DNA from: Larix kaempferi
Lineage: Eukaryota > Streptophyta > Pinopsida > Pinales > Pinaceae
Length of the DNA stretch: 64,000 nucleotides
Assembly (NCBI GenBank): GCA_027924585.1
Contig: BSBM01000076.1
Location: 10,648,001 to 10,712,000 of the forward strand
Reading direction: 5' to 3'
This document shows, piece after piece, positions 13,701 to 26,108 of the stretch. Position numbers and translations under genes: made by a program. The number at the start of each line of letters is the position of its first letter. The stretch's first letter is position 1. The notes under the pieces are model-generated. The model did not search any database. It saw nothing but the letters and a program-made list of their open reading frames with translations, and was not told the DNA's origin.

Positions 13701-15059
13701 GACAGAGTATCCTTGCTAGCTAGAACTCTCCACTACATTATCATCCAAAGTTCACAAGGTTAGGCTACGTGGATTGCTGCCACCCATTCCATTTTGAAGT
13801 GCATTTATTTTCACATTACTATAACTCTGTCAACCTGCAACACAAGTTAATATCCGTCTTATCAATCACCTTAACGTCGAGATGTGGGCAATTACATTTT
13901 AATATTAACACTTAGGGAAAGGGTTCATACTTATAACATAGTTTCAAATTATCACTCAAAGTCGCGACCTCAATAAGTCGTTATGATCATTTAGTGGATA
14001 TTATAGGATAATATCCTATGGTGTTAGTGAAATATATAGGATTTCTTTTGTCTTACATACTAATGCTTTTGTTTTCATAGTTCAATATAGTAAAAATCAC
14101 CTCTTGTCAAATAGCAATATGTAGTGCATATTTTATACAATTCCAAAGTTTTAAATTGGTGTCAAAATAATAGAGTAATATGCTATGCTTTATGTAAATA
14201 ATTGATAGCTACAAGATACATTGTTACTTCTTCTTTATAGGTTGTGTATTGAAATTCCAAATGCAATACATAGAATAAGTGTAAGATTTTGTAAGACGCC
14301 ATTTATATATGATAGCTCGAAGGTGTAAATTTCTATGAATATCGTATTTGCATACCTAAATAAATAATAGTATTGATTGTATTAATATCATTGATTGTAT
14401 TAATATCATTGATAGTGACCTCTTGACGATAATCGTAACAGTACAAGCAGAAAGTTAGTTGACATGGGTTGATAACATTAAGGAGCTTTGTAAAACATTG
14501 CTACTGCAGGAGTAGAATTCTTGTATCCATACCTTCAGTTTTTAATGTCGCAAGGAAGCACTTAACATTTTATATTGACAATGTTATGAAAAACACAAGT
14601 ACTCTAATTTTTATGCTGTCTTGAAGATTTCTTACCCACGGTCTGCACATGGAAACAAGCTCAATTGCCTTAGCTAATCGTAGCTAAGTAAGCTCCAGGG
14701 TGCCTCATAGGATCTGTTTTATCAACAAACAAACTGTCAGCAATACATCAAGGATTTTAAAGCAGTACAACTGTATCAACATGTAATTTTAACCAAGAAC
14801 TTAAACAAATGTGTAAACTATACTTGTTTACGTAAGCATACAAAGACCTTTTGTTTAAAAGGATTAACATCCGTTTATACCTGAAGTAGAAATTACAACC
14901 ATGATATCTGAGGACGATGACGTGTCATCGTCATTATTTTATCTTAGTTATGATTTTAATTAGTTTATATGTTCCGCATTAAATAATTCAGATAATTATT
15001 GTTATTATATATATATTTTTTATTTTTATTTTTTATTTTGGTATTTTCGGGATGTTACA
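10745..15059 (+). repeat. Element A 3' LTR (4315 bp)
   Basis: Copy of 1590-5881. The extra length is largely explained by an 18-bp tandem duplication (14372-14389 and 14390-14407) absent from the 5' LTR. It ends GATGTTACA at 15059, followed by the right target-site copy ACTAC. Confidence 0.95.
14913..14932. promoter_or_regulatory. 20-bp palindrome with ACGT core in element A 3' LTR
   Basis: Arms GACGATGAC and GTCATCGTC around GT. Compared with the 5' LTR copy, one base in each arm has changed and pairing is preserved. Confidence 0.5.
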
Positions 15060-16412
15060 ACTACATATCGAGGAGGTGGTCAAAGGGGAAGTCACCATCT
15101 CCAACACTACATTTGCAATCAAATTTGGATACTAAATAATATCCCAAGAACCCTATGTAGCACAAGTTTGGTGTTTATGTTCCCCTTACATCAAAGAATG
15201 CATTTGGGAATTTGAACAAAGTGGTTGGTTGGGAGGATATGGACTTTTCATACTGCTGGTTGTCCATGAAAGATTTCTCTTGGAATGTTAGAGCTATAAC
15301 AAACTCATGCAAGATATATATAGTTCATAAGTTGTATAGTTCAGTTGGATATGGTACCATATCCATATGTAAGCAACGATTGGTGGAAGGTGTAAAACCT
15401 ACACTTTATTAATGTTGAGCCACTAGACGGGAGTGGTAAATATTGTTATAATATTGATTGTTAAGATAGTTTAAATTGATTATTTACAGATTTTAATAAT
15501 TGGCTTAATGTTGACTAATTTGTAGATATTGATCTAGTGGGAGAGATAGATCTACCCCCACTTGAGCTTGACCAACTAGACATTCAAACTCGTGTTGGAG
15601 TAACTAGGAGGCATTGTATGGGTTCTACAACCAAATTTCTATATGTGGTCATTGGCCACCTTTACGACATGAGATTCAATGTCAATCCATTGCAACCATT
15701 GGTCCATTCAAGAGAGAAATATGTAAATAATCAAAGTGATATTGGATATGAACCATTTGTTTTTCCATATTCTCAAGGTGGAGGATCACATTAAGGGTGA
15801 TCATGGTGAGTCTTGGGTGGGGGGTCATGGTGGGAGTTCATGCGGGTGGTGGTGGTGGTAACACTGGTACCAACTGCAATTGTCATACCAAATCTATAAT
15901 TTACATGAAGATTAAATGAGACCTATTTCCTTTTGTTTTATTAGCCAAATAAATTATCTTCATGTGTTATGATTTTTTTATGTAGAGTACATGCATTTTT
16001 TTACTTATAGTTTGGTTTGTCACATAGATTGTTTTTCTATATCTTGTAGGTCATATTTATCATAACTTCTTATTTAACATATCTAGTTATTACTACCTGT
16101 ATTGTGGTTTGATGTAGTTATGCTTCACATTTCTTAATTATATCACATCATAAATTTAATTAACTAACAACAATAAATGATCTTGAATGCTCCTATTTCG
16201 ATGATTTAAGTCAATTTTACATTAATTAAGTTAATATTAATCCATTACTTTATTTACATTCATAAATTTAATGTATCTGCATTAAGAAGATACATTAAAT
16301 CTCCGATGTATACCTAATCCCAACACCTTTAGCAAGTATTAGCAAGTATTATACTTTGTGTGCATGAGTTATTTTATGTATATGCTCATGGTTTATATAT
16401 ATATCTATATAT

Positions 16413-16513
16413 ATAATTTGTTAAAAGACCATTTTTATATTATAAGAGATTATATATATATATATATATATATATAATTTGTTAAAAGACCATTTTTATA
16501 TTATAAGAGATTA
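16413..16513. repeat. 40-bp direct duplication separated by a TA microsatellite
   Basis: The unit starting ATAATTTGTTAAAAGACC occurs at 16413-16452 and again at 16474-16513, seemingly identical, with a TA run between. The origin is probably slippage or repair within the TA tract. Confidence 0.85.
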
Positions 16514-18588
16514 ATGACTTTGTTAGTGGCTTAAGTCTTAAGTTAGAGTTTTTGAATCATTATTGTAACAAATAGGTTTCCCATTGCAATATGTATTCCA
16601 TATCATTTTTATCAATACAAATTAATGATTTATTAATCGTTATTAGAGACGTCTTGCTCTATTACTCAACTTTGTGGTGCACTCCACCATTGAGTGTGCA
16701 AGTGGTCCCACTCTTTTTTCTTCCTTTGGCTCTTATTTTTATTTTCTATTTTGGTTATTTTTGTTATTGCAATAGCAGTTCGACTTGGTATATTGGAATA
16801 CTACAATTTTCTATGAGAGATTTAGCTGGTTTCTCTCTCTTGTTACATTTTTTTTCTATGAAAATAAAGAAGTAAACAAACAACAAACAATTATGAAGTG
16901 GAAATATTAGTATGTGACTAAGGCAAATTTGTAAGAAAGCTTCATGGATTTTGCAAGAGAAATTAGGGAGTTGATGTGGATACAAGCCTTAGGTAAAGGA
17001 CCAAGGAAATATGTTCCGAACTCTTCATCACATAATCGCGAAGGATTCAAAGTGGAAGGAAAAGATATAAAACCTTTTGAATAAAAAGTAATTCCTTGTG
17101 AGATCATGACAAAAAAAATATCACATACCCAGTTTCAACCATTAGATGAAGATCCAAAAGTATGACTTTGAAAAAGAACTGGAAGTGCATGCCTGTATAA
17201 TGATGTAAAGTTAGTATTCAAGGTGAAATGAGAGGACAAGTTGAATATGGAACTATAACATTGATCTAGGATACCCTCAAACCATTCAAGGTGGTATGAA
17301 TTTGGGCATATTCAACCCTTGCACTTTCAAGGCTGATTCCAACCTTACGTTGATTTTTTTAGGGTTGAAATATTTCTAACGATATATCATATTAATGAAT
17401 TATAGTTTTCATGTGAAAGATACACTCTGACCTTGTCCCTTTCTCTTATTGTCTTTTTGTTTTAAAGTAAAGTGTAATAAAACAAATGCATTTTTGCTTG
17501 TATTTTCATAATCTTTAAAAGTGAGAGAAGGAAACCATCTCTTCTCAAATATTGCTACCGCCATTATAAACAACCATATTTATCGATAAATCCTACATTC
17601 TTCTACAAATGTGGTGTAATTAGTTTTGTTTATTGTTGTATTTTCCTTTCACATTACATCACTACAATTAATGTGTGTTTAATTTATGTTAATTCATTCT
17701 TGAAACTTATATTGGGTTCTTTTCCTCTTATAGACATTATTTTTCATAAATTAGAATATGTCCACCAAAATCCCACCAAAACCAAGATCATCAGTAATAT
17801 AAGAGCTAAAAATGGGGGCATTTGATCTTACCAATCCACTCACTACAAGTAATACAATTCACAATTTTTTCATTCTATATTTATCGCAACAATGTGGAAG
17901 ATAGTTAAAAGGGCAAAATTCCATGAGCGTGAATAGGAAATTTGAGAACTTAAGAAAATGAAACAAAGATTGCTTGAAAAAATCTAGTACCTGAAGAAAA
18001 GGGACAAGTAGTTACATACTAATATCATCACTGAAAAAAACTTTCTCATCCATTTACAAAAGAACATGGAAATTCTTAATGCCCAAGTTTGCTCATTTTA
18101 ACCTGAGCTACTTACTTTTAAAATGAAACAAGAAAATAATCTAGACCATCACTCTTATTTATAAATATAAATATCAAGGCTCCTTTGATGGAGCAAACCA
18201 AGTCAACCCTATTCCTTGTGGATTAGGGAGAGTGTTGTACCTCAATTACATATGCTAAACCACATTCAAGTTAGGTCCATGCAAGGGAAAATATAATTGG
18301 TAGAGATTTGAAAACCTTACAAAATCTTATGAAGATTGCTTTCGAAAAAAAACATATTTAGGTTGCAAGTGTTTGGGGACACCAAACCAGTGATCTAATG
18401 GGTCAAAGGAGCCTTTAGATTGAAAAATATTATCTATGAGTGCTTTACTAAATATTGTACTATTAGTTGTAGGTTAGTTTGAATATATCTCTTTCTCCCA
18501 TTTAAAAAGATATTTTATCAAAATTGTTTATGAGTCTCTAAACAAGTTGTGTTGGGATAATATGGTGTACTTAAGGAAGGGGATCACA

Positions 18589-18608
18589 GGGAGGAGGATC
18601 CTCCTCCC
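18589..18608. repeat. Perfect 20-bp palindrome
   Basis: GGGAGGAGGATCCTCCTCCC reads the same on both strands. It stands alone, with no neighbouring repeat or gene to explain it. Confidence 0.9.
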
Positions 18609-19880
18609 ATTCTATCACTTGGTGCCTCTTTGCTTGAATCATAGTTTGTAGATATAAAATCAGCTTAATTACTATGATAAGGTATATCTCTTTTTATTAT
18701 TTGATGGAATCTTAATACTTTACAAATAAGTATGAAACCATAAATTGTTAATTAAATTCAATATTTAATTATTCTTTTAATTTCAAAGATATTGCATATA
18801 ACTATCATTTCCATTGGGGAATGCGAGGATGATGGAAAATGCAGGGGGGATTAGGTGTGTATGTTAGGGTGCTATCCTAACCCATCTTACTTTTGGTTTT
18901 ATAGGAATATGGCCATATCTTTTGAATATGACCAAGCAGTTAGTATTGGTCAATTAATTAATGTAAAAAGGGTCTTTGTGTTAATTAAAACCCACTAGGT
19001 AGTTGGTACTCATTAATTATGAGTAGTTAGAGTTTTGGCTATTGATATCCTATTTAAAGAGATAGGAGACTTTGGACTATTTTGTTGAGAATTGTGTATT
19101 TGGAGCTTTGTTCAAGTGAAAGTTCACCCAACCTTAAGAGGCAAGTGGACATTGCTTTTTGAATTTATTATCATAATACAAGGGTCATTTATATAACATC
19201 TCTCTTCTCTATTGTCTTGTTTTTGGTTATTTTGCACTATAATTTTTGGTTTCCCACATCATTAATCTTTGTATATCATGTGTTGTTCTAGGTTTCAGGG
19301 TTAAGACGACCATAAGTGGCACCATATCACTTTCTTGAGCCAACAGGCCTCCAAATTTTTTGCATATTTGTCTTAGGCTAGAGACATGTTGTTGCATCTT
19401 TAAATAACACATAGATATGCCATTCAATAGGTAGGCTTGCGGTTGGGGAAGCATACACATAGAAAATACAAGTGGTACTAAGTCACATTGATGGACACCC
19501 TTCAACCTCTGTTGGTACCCCTTTGAGTAGTATTGCATCAGACAACACTTGTGTATGGAATTTCACTTCCACGTACGCTATGGTATATCAAAAGTCCTCT
19601 CAGCAGCCACAAACCAACTTTCAATAATCCAATTGACCATCTTTATACCATAGTGGTATTGCAAACAACACTCAACAAGATTACACTGTAATACCTAGGT
19701 AGTTGAGCAGTATGGCTAAAGGTATGGATGAGCCTCCTTAGTTAGTGCCTTGAGAGATTGAGACATGTATATTAGAGAGTTATAGCACTTGGAAATCCCC
19801 TATCCTCGAGACCTTGGAAACCATGTCCTCTAATACCAACCAACAAAAGTCCTACACCTTTGCATCCATAAGGAATTTGG

Positions 19881-19884
<4 letters not shown>

Positions 19885-19911
<27 letters not shown>

Positions 19912-19912
19912 T
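19885..19912. repeat. TA microsatellite
   Basis: Uninterrupted alternating TA of about 28 bases. Confidence 0.9.
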
Positions 19913-20189
19913 TACATGGAAGAGAATATCAAGAACACATGCGAACGAACCTAGGGTTTCCTGTAATTTGATTCAGACACTAGGGTTTCATGCAATTTGG
20001 TTCCTAGACTTTGTTGGTTATCATGGAGTTTATCTCAATCCCACATTGAGCTTAGTGCCAACAATGTTTAAAAAGTGGGAATTTGTTGCAGATTCTAGAT
20101 CAGTGTAGTAGTATTTCCTTTTGTCTTTTACTGGTGTCATTTTAGTCTTGAGTAGAGGTGTTTAGACATCTCTTTCTACCCTTGATTCA

Positions 20190-22180
20190 ATGGAGGAGCA
20201 TATTTCAGAATGGTATGAGTCAAATCAGATTTTTTCTCCTTCTTAGGGTTCCTCGGGATTTGAGGTGGCACGTGGTGCTTCTCTTCCGACAAGGAAGTCG
20301 TCGGTGCTTGGGATTCAGGTACGTGGCTGTACGACCACAAGTAATATTTCTATTCCTGTTTTTTTAGGGGATAGAACTTGGTCAACCAAAGGCCATTCAC
20401 ATCTTCGAAATAAGGAATCTTAGGGTGAGGGTTTGGTTCCAAAATGTTTACCCTTTGAGAGAACTCCTTTTGCGGGTGGTCTCTGTATGGAGGGGGTTTT
20501 GGTGACTGATATTTCTCATCTTGAGCCTTCAACTAGGAAGGTCAAGCATGTAGATCATTGTATAACTGGTAAGAAATCCAAAGCTTGCAGAGCCCTAAAG
20601 TCCTTTAAAATTTTGGCTGAAAAGATTCATTTGATGTTTGGGTGCGACGTCAGTATGGGGCGGGTGGAAATATTTTCGACTAGGCCCTTGGTGGGAAGAC
20701 TAGAGTACGTGTCCTTCAATCGATTGGAAATTTTGGAGTGGATAAGGTTTCAGTGGAAACCCTTACTGAAATATTCCCCAAAACTAAGCATCATAGTCAA
20801 AGAGTTATTTTCCTTTCATTTCCTATCAGTGGAACACTTTAACCTTATTGCCTCCTAACCTTGCTTGATTGGTGGCAGGACCCTAGTTCTCAACCAGTGG
20901 TATACCGTGTTTAACCCGCTTCGGGAAAAGGTTGTGACCTGTCACCTTTGGTGTCGTCTTCCTGGTTTTCCACTCCAACTGTGGTCCCGTCTTGTTTTTG
21001 AGACAATTGCTAACCAGATTGGGAAGCTCATTCATATGGAGGATGATATGCTAGATGGGGTGAATAAAATGATTGTGGCTATACTCATTTAATTTGATGT
21101 TTCGAGGGGGATACCTTTGGAGGTTGAGATAATTTGGGGAGATTTATCCTTCATGCAAAGATTGGACTATCAAAGAATACATTTCAGATGCCATCTCTAT
21201 CGGGAGTCTAGCCATCTAAAGAACAAATGTCCCGATATCCCCTCTTCTGTTTTTGAGGCAAAGGTCTTAGGTTCGAAAGAGTAGAATAAGGTTACGACCT
21301 AGGTGGAGGAATGTGTGGTGGAGTATCCTATGATGCGGTACCTCCCGGTCAACTATCAGATGGGGTATTCTCAAAGAAATTGGTCTCCTTTTTTAGTAAG
21401 TTGGAATATTTGGCTCCTTCCTTCTTTATTTCTTTATCTGCTAAATATTTAGATGTTTTTTTATTTATTGGACCATACTAGGAAGGGTTTCTTTAAGACC
21501 CATTCCCCCATGGCTCCGATTTTACCTTTTGATTGTCTAGAGGACATGGATTTTGCTAGTAAAGAGATAAACCATCCTCATGTTGGGATATCAAGGGTTA
21601 TGAGTTCGGACGGGAAATTGGATGCGTCCTCATGTTCCCTTTCTACACCTTTTGAGGTTTCAATGCCATCCTCTATTCTTTCTAGAGGCCACAAGGCCCT
21701 TTTATGCTCTATAGGTTTTTCTAGTCCCATTGTTCTTGATGTTCATCCTATGGCTGATGATAGACCCTCTCCCCCTCCTGTAGATCTTATGATTACACAC
21801 TGGAAGGTGGGGGTATTATCCATCTAAATCGATCCCTACCTTATGAATTCGTGACTCTTGGTGTTCCTTCTTCTTCTGTGTATACATATGCTTTGGCCCT
21901 CTACCCCCTTCCTAGCTTCTTTGATAATCCCTCGAAGGATGGTGTGTCTCCAATTAAATCCATACGATTACATAATGTAACCCTTTGTAATAAAAATCCT
22001 AATAAAGGGGGGAAGCCCTAGACAATACTTTAATATGGGGGGATTGATCCTATTGAAAAAACCTATGTCCCATTGTCTGATCGATTGAAGGAAGATTCTG
22101 CTCCCTCCCACCCTTCAGATGATTCTGAGCTATTTTGTCCCCTTAGAGAGTTGTAGGCCTCTGACTATGTTCCTCAATGA
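20190..22180 (+). pseudogene. LINE ORF1: DUF4283-type RNA-binding protein (broken)
   Basis: Plant L1 ORF1, the protein that coats LINE RNA. The likely start is ATG 20190 (MEEHISEWYES). The DUF4283-like core spans about 20620-21110, with typical strings RLEYVSFNRLEILEW and LWCRLPGFPLQLWSR. A zinc-knuckle-like segment follows at 21189-21230, but its second cysteine is tyrosine (CHLYRESSHLKNKC). Stops include TAA 20856, TAA 21090 and two TAGs near 21280-21300; the frame changes before the end. The final TGA (22178-22180) overlaps the ORF2 ATG (22177) as ATGA, an arrangement that would couple translation of the two ORFs. Confidence 0.75.
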
Positions 22181-24025
22181 TTTTTACGACCTTCAATATT
22201 AGGGGTGTGTGGGGCTCACCCAAATTTAATGTCCTGAAGCAGATTCTTGGTCTTATATGTCCAAATATTATGATGATTCAAGAAACCATGTGTCGAGATG
22301 ATAAATCTATGGAAGTATTCTTAAGATTGTTTCCTAGATGGGAGTGTTGTGTGGTTGATGCAGATGGTCAATCAGGGGGACTACTAGTTATCTAGAATCC
22401 TACTCTGGTGGATTTTAAATCTTTCAATTGTAAAGAAAAAATTATCTTAGAAGGTAAGATTTGAGGTTTTGATGGGGTGGTAAAGGTGATTAACTCCTAT
22501 GGCCCTTACTCGGGAAACCATGATTTCTGGCATTTGATAGGTGATAACAGTATTTTACAGAATCCTCAATTGATTTTGGGGGGCAAAATAAATTTGACCA
22601 CTGGAGCTAGTGAATTTTGGGGCCCAAATGCTCACTTGGATCCTCTCTTGGATCATTTTTATCATTTTTTTCAGGATTGTGGCTTGTTATATGTCGAACA
22701 TGTTCCATGAAAACCTACCTAGAGGAATGGTAGGTCGGGGGAGAATGTTGTTTCTAAGAGGTTAGAAAGATTCCTCATTTTTGAAGGTTTGCACGAATTT
22801 CCATGTTATAGAACATGGGCCAAACACATTGGTGTTTTTTATCATGCACCTATAATAATGCAAATTGAAGTTAATCAACATTTAAGGAAACTCCCTTTCA
22901 AATTTAATCACATATAGCTAGAGGATGAAGGTTTTATTAGTCTGGTTCAGGATTTTTGGCACTAATTTGAGATGAACCTTGAAGACACTGCTATGCATAG
23001 ATTAGTGATGAAGCTCAAGAAACTTAAACATGTGGTATCTAAATGGGAAAAAGAAAAAAAAAAGGTTGGTCATAAAAAAATTGATTCTTATTAAGGGGAA
23101 GATTAATCATATCTTTTTGGCTAATTCATCAAGATGTTTCACAAAGACAAAAAAAGAATAATTACAGGATCTTGAAGGTAGAAAGGCCATCCTCCTAAAA
23201 ATTGAGGTGGAAACATGGAGGTTAAAAAGCATGGCAGTGTGGATCAAGCAGGGGGACATCCATTCTAGATTCTTCCACAAGTTTGCTAATCATATGAGAG
23301 CTGTCAATTTTATTTGGGACTTAAAAGGCTATGATGGTAGTGTGATTATTTCACAAGGGGACTTGGATAAAGCAACAGTTAAACATTTTGAGAATAAATT
23401 CAAGGATCCGAGATAGTTGAATGTTGCTGATCAAATAAAAGATATTCAACAGTATCCAAGATTCTTTACTGATGCAGAATGTGTGGATATAGGAAAGGAA
23501 GTGTACCTAGAAGAAATCAAATCTATTTTCCAGAAGTTTGCACATTCTAAAAGTCCAGGCCCTGATGGCTGAACTGTGGAGTTTTTTTATGCATTTTTTG
23601 AAATTACGGGTAAGGATCTGCGAGATGTTGTGTAAGAATCCAGAAGAAAAGGCTATGTGTCTAGATCCTTAAATTCCACCTTCATTGCTCTTATCCAAAA
23701 TAAATCTAAAACTGAGTCATTTAATGACTACAAGCACATTTCTCTCTGAAACTTGGTCTATAAAGTCATTTCGAATATTATTTTAAATCAGATCAAGCCT
23801 CTCCTAGTAGATTGTATTTCCAATTAGAAATTTGGGTTACTCTCGAACCGACAGATACTGAATGCAATCTGAGTGGTGCAGGAAAGCTTGCATTCAATCA
23901 AAACTAAAAAAAAAATGCTTTGATATTAAAAATGGACATGAAAAAATATTACGACAGGTTTGATTGGGTATTTTTAAGATTGGTTTAATCCACATTGGAC
24001 TTCCTTTGGAAGTCACCAACTGGAT
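22177..24025 (+). pseudogene. LINE ORF2 N-terminal part: endonuclease and RT start (broken)
   Basis: Begins FTTFNIRG, typical of the AP-like endonuclease that nicks target DNA, followed by IQET and QSGGLLVI. The catalytic GGDFN motif reads GGKIN, so the nuclease would be dead even without its stops. From 23207 comes the linker before RT (WIKQGDIHSRFFHKFANH), then SKSPGPDG near 23550 and MKKYYDRFDWVFL near 23938. It is cut by U at 24025 between NWI and the next RT block; see 59964-61539 for the rest. Confidence 0.85.
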
Positions 24026-24962
24026 TGTAATGCCTCCATTGGCATTATAAATTTTAATCTGATTAAACATAGATTTTGTGACTAAGAAACATATAATCAA
24101 TGTGTAACCATAACAACATATAAGCATTTTTCAATAGCATCAAATAACTTAGAATTTTTAAAACTTCATTGGTGATTCACACAATATAAATTTACATCAT
24201 AAATCATGTAGCAATAGCATCATATGAGAAGTTTACAAGAACATATAAACAATTTAAAATCACTAGAATAATACCTCGTTATAAGAATGGTGACGGAATC
24301 CAAACTGAGCAAGCTTCCCTCTTTTGCTTGAGTTGCTTCCTTGTTCATTTCCCAAAGTGGGACCACGGTTTTACCTCCCAACCAACTAGGGGCCTAGTCG
24401 ACTCCCTAGCCTCAGGAAACCATTGAACGGTCCCATCCAAATGGCCTCCTGACCCTCCATGCCCGAGACCCCCAAAGAACAGAACAATGATGCACTAGTA
24501 CGCTATGTATCAAATCTTCCAAGAGTTCTCAAACTCTTTCAACTCTTCCCAACTTCTCATACCCCAAATTATCCAAAATACCTCTTCCTATCAAAACTCT
24601 TACCAAAATATACTTCAAGAGAAAATAACCCCTTTTCAATCTCAAGTCTCCTATTTATATCCAAAGTCTTCATCCTCCTCCTCATCCATCAATAAATTCC
24701 CATAAAATAATTGTCAACAATCAATAAATTCATTTTCTAAAAAAATAGCAATTTGATTTGAATAAATAAAATATTAATAAACATGGTTGCAAAGTCTCAC
24801 TTGTCATGCTTCCATCTTAAATGCAACTATGACATCTCTTTCCTAAAAAAATTGTGTAATGCTATCTATATGCATTTATTTATATTATCCTCTTATACAT
24901 AAGTCAAATAAGGTATTTTTCATATACTATATTATCCTATGACATATATTATATGTATATAA

Positions 24963-25534
24963 TGTTGATGTATATGTAACTTTAGAATGTATTTCATCTA
25001 TGTATTTTATTGTACTCCTATAGAGATATATTATTCCTCTATATGGAAGTGTCGTCATTTGTATTGACAAGTGTCGCAAGTGTTGTAACTTGCTGATGGG
25101 TTATTAGACCACCTAGTAAGGCTTCGGCTCGGATGAATGTAACCATGGGTTATTAGGCTAGGTTAGACAAGTCGGCCCCACTGGTTTATTGGGTAGGACA
25201 GGACAAGTATAAATAGAGATCGGGAGATCTCTATTTGATTATCTCATTACTCACTCTTCTATCACTCAGAAAGTGGCGCACATGTGAGGAGGAGGATCAA
25301 ATTCTAGGAGAAGACCATCTCTTGTACTTTGGTTGTATCATTGCTCTTTCTATCTCTGAGGAAGTTGTGGGGTTTTTCACCTTTATGGTTTTCCCTAGTG
25401 AAACTCTGTGTGTCCATTGTCTTATGTGATTGCTTGATATGCTTGATACATGCTTGATATGATTGATATACTGTACATGTTATTCTCTCAGTAAAGATCC
25501 TAGAGTATGCTGAATTAATGCTCAAAATCTAACA
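24963..25534 (+). repeat. Element B 5' LTR (572 bp)
   Basis: Pairs with 53732-54302. A TATAAATA box lies at 25208-25215, giving a likely start of transcription about 30 bases downstream. The first 150 bases are closely related to the LTR of element C, so B and C belong to one family. Confidence 0.93.
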
Positions 25535-25546
25535 TGGTATCAGAGC
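25535..25546 (+). other. Primer binding site of element B (initiator Met tRNA)
   Basis: TGGTATCAGAGC immediately after the LTR end AACA. Confidence 0.92.
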
Positions 25547-26108
25547 TTCCCTGAGAAGAAGACATTGTGTAGTGGAGGAAACGAGGGTTTCTTGTTTATT
25601 GGGTTTCTCTCCATAGATTTTGGAAAAGAAGTAAGGTAGATTGACTCTACTAATCAAGGAGAATCTTTCTGTCCAATCGGAATTCAATTATGAGCACTTT
25701 CAGTTTTGGCCCTAAAAATTAGGGTTTCCACAAAAATAGGAATTTCTAAAATTTGAAGACATAGCTAGAATCTCATTGGAAAAATCAAAGTTTAGAGATT
25801 TGGATCGATATTTTTGGTTGGGTAAATCTCTGGGAAACTAAAACCCTAATTCAGGGTCCTCCCTAGTGAATCCGAGAGATTGAAAAGCATTTCTGAAGGG
25901 TGAAACTTTGCAGTTTTCAATTTTTGAGTAAACCAGGCTGATTAGCTCATCAAGGTGCATCTTTCTATCCTTTCAGAAATTTGAAATTCATCTTTTGAAT
26001 TTTTAGGGTTTCTTTGACAAACCCTAATCTGGGACTAGATCCAGTTTTCAACAAATCAAGTGGTAAGACCTAAAACTTTTCTATTTCCATTTGAAGTACT
26101 CTTTAAAG

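Larger units (their letters stand above)
1590..15059 (+). mobile_element. Element A: Ty3/gypsy LTR retrotransposon, decayed, very long LTRs
   Basis: A complete but dead element of 13,470 bp. The LTRs run 1590-5881 and 10745-15059, start TGTCAC and end GTTACA, and are flanked by a perfect 5-bp duplication ACTAC (1585-1589 and 15060-15064). The internal part holds an initiator-Met type primer site, gag, protease, RT, RNase H, integrase and a chromodomain-like tail, in the order typical of gypsy elements. Long LTRs plus this tail point to the Tekay/Del chromovirus branch (inference). By eye the LTRs differ at roughly 3-4% of positions, mostly transitions, so the insertion is not recent. The reading frame is broken by nine in-frame stops and one frameshift. 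Confidence 0.95.
15060..20189. other. AT-rich stretch with no recognised gene
   Basis: About 5 kb between element A and the LINE. Short open frames at 15212-15412 and 15537-15794 (plus) and 19227-19538 (minus, 103 codons) match no family I know and lack a convincing gene context. Stretches near 17760-18430 read like old protein-coding debris full of stops. Two local repeats and one perfect palindrome are listed separately. Confidence 0.5.
20190..24025 (+). mobile_element. L1-type LINE, 5' part (continues at 59964)
   Basis: First part of a plant L1-like non-LTR retrotransposon. It holds ORF1, the endonuclease and the start of the RT. The sequence stops being LINE at 24025, exactly where LTR element U begins. 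The reading resumes at 59964, after a 5-bp duplication TGGAT (24021-24025 and 59964-59968). Joining the two sides at one TGGAT restores the expected RT reading NWI then MVCISSARF, so this is one LINE interrupted by about 36 kb. The 5' end and the LINE's own TSD were not found. Confidence 0.9.

Noticed and set aside
18863-19257. Possible solo LTR starting TGTTAGGGTGCT
   Set aside because: No matching TSD, no convincing end and no primer site follows.
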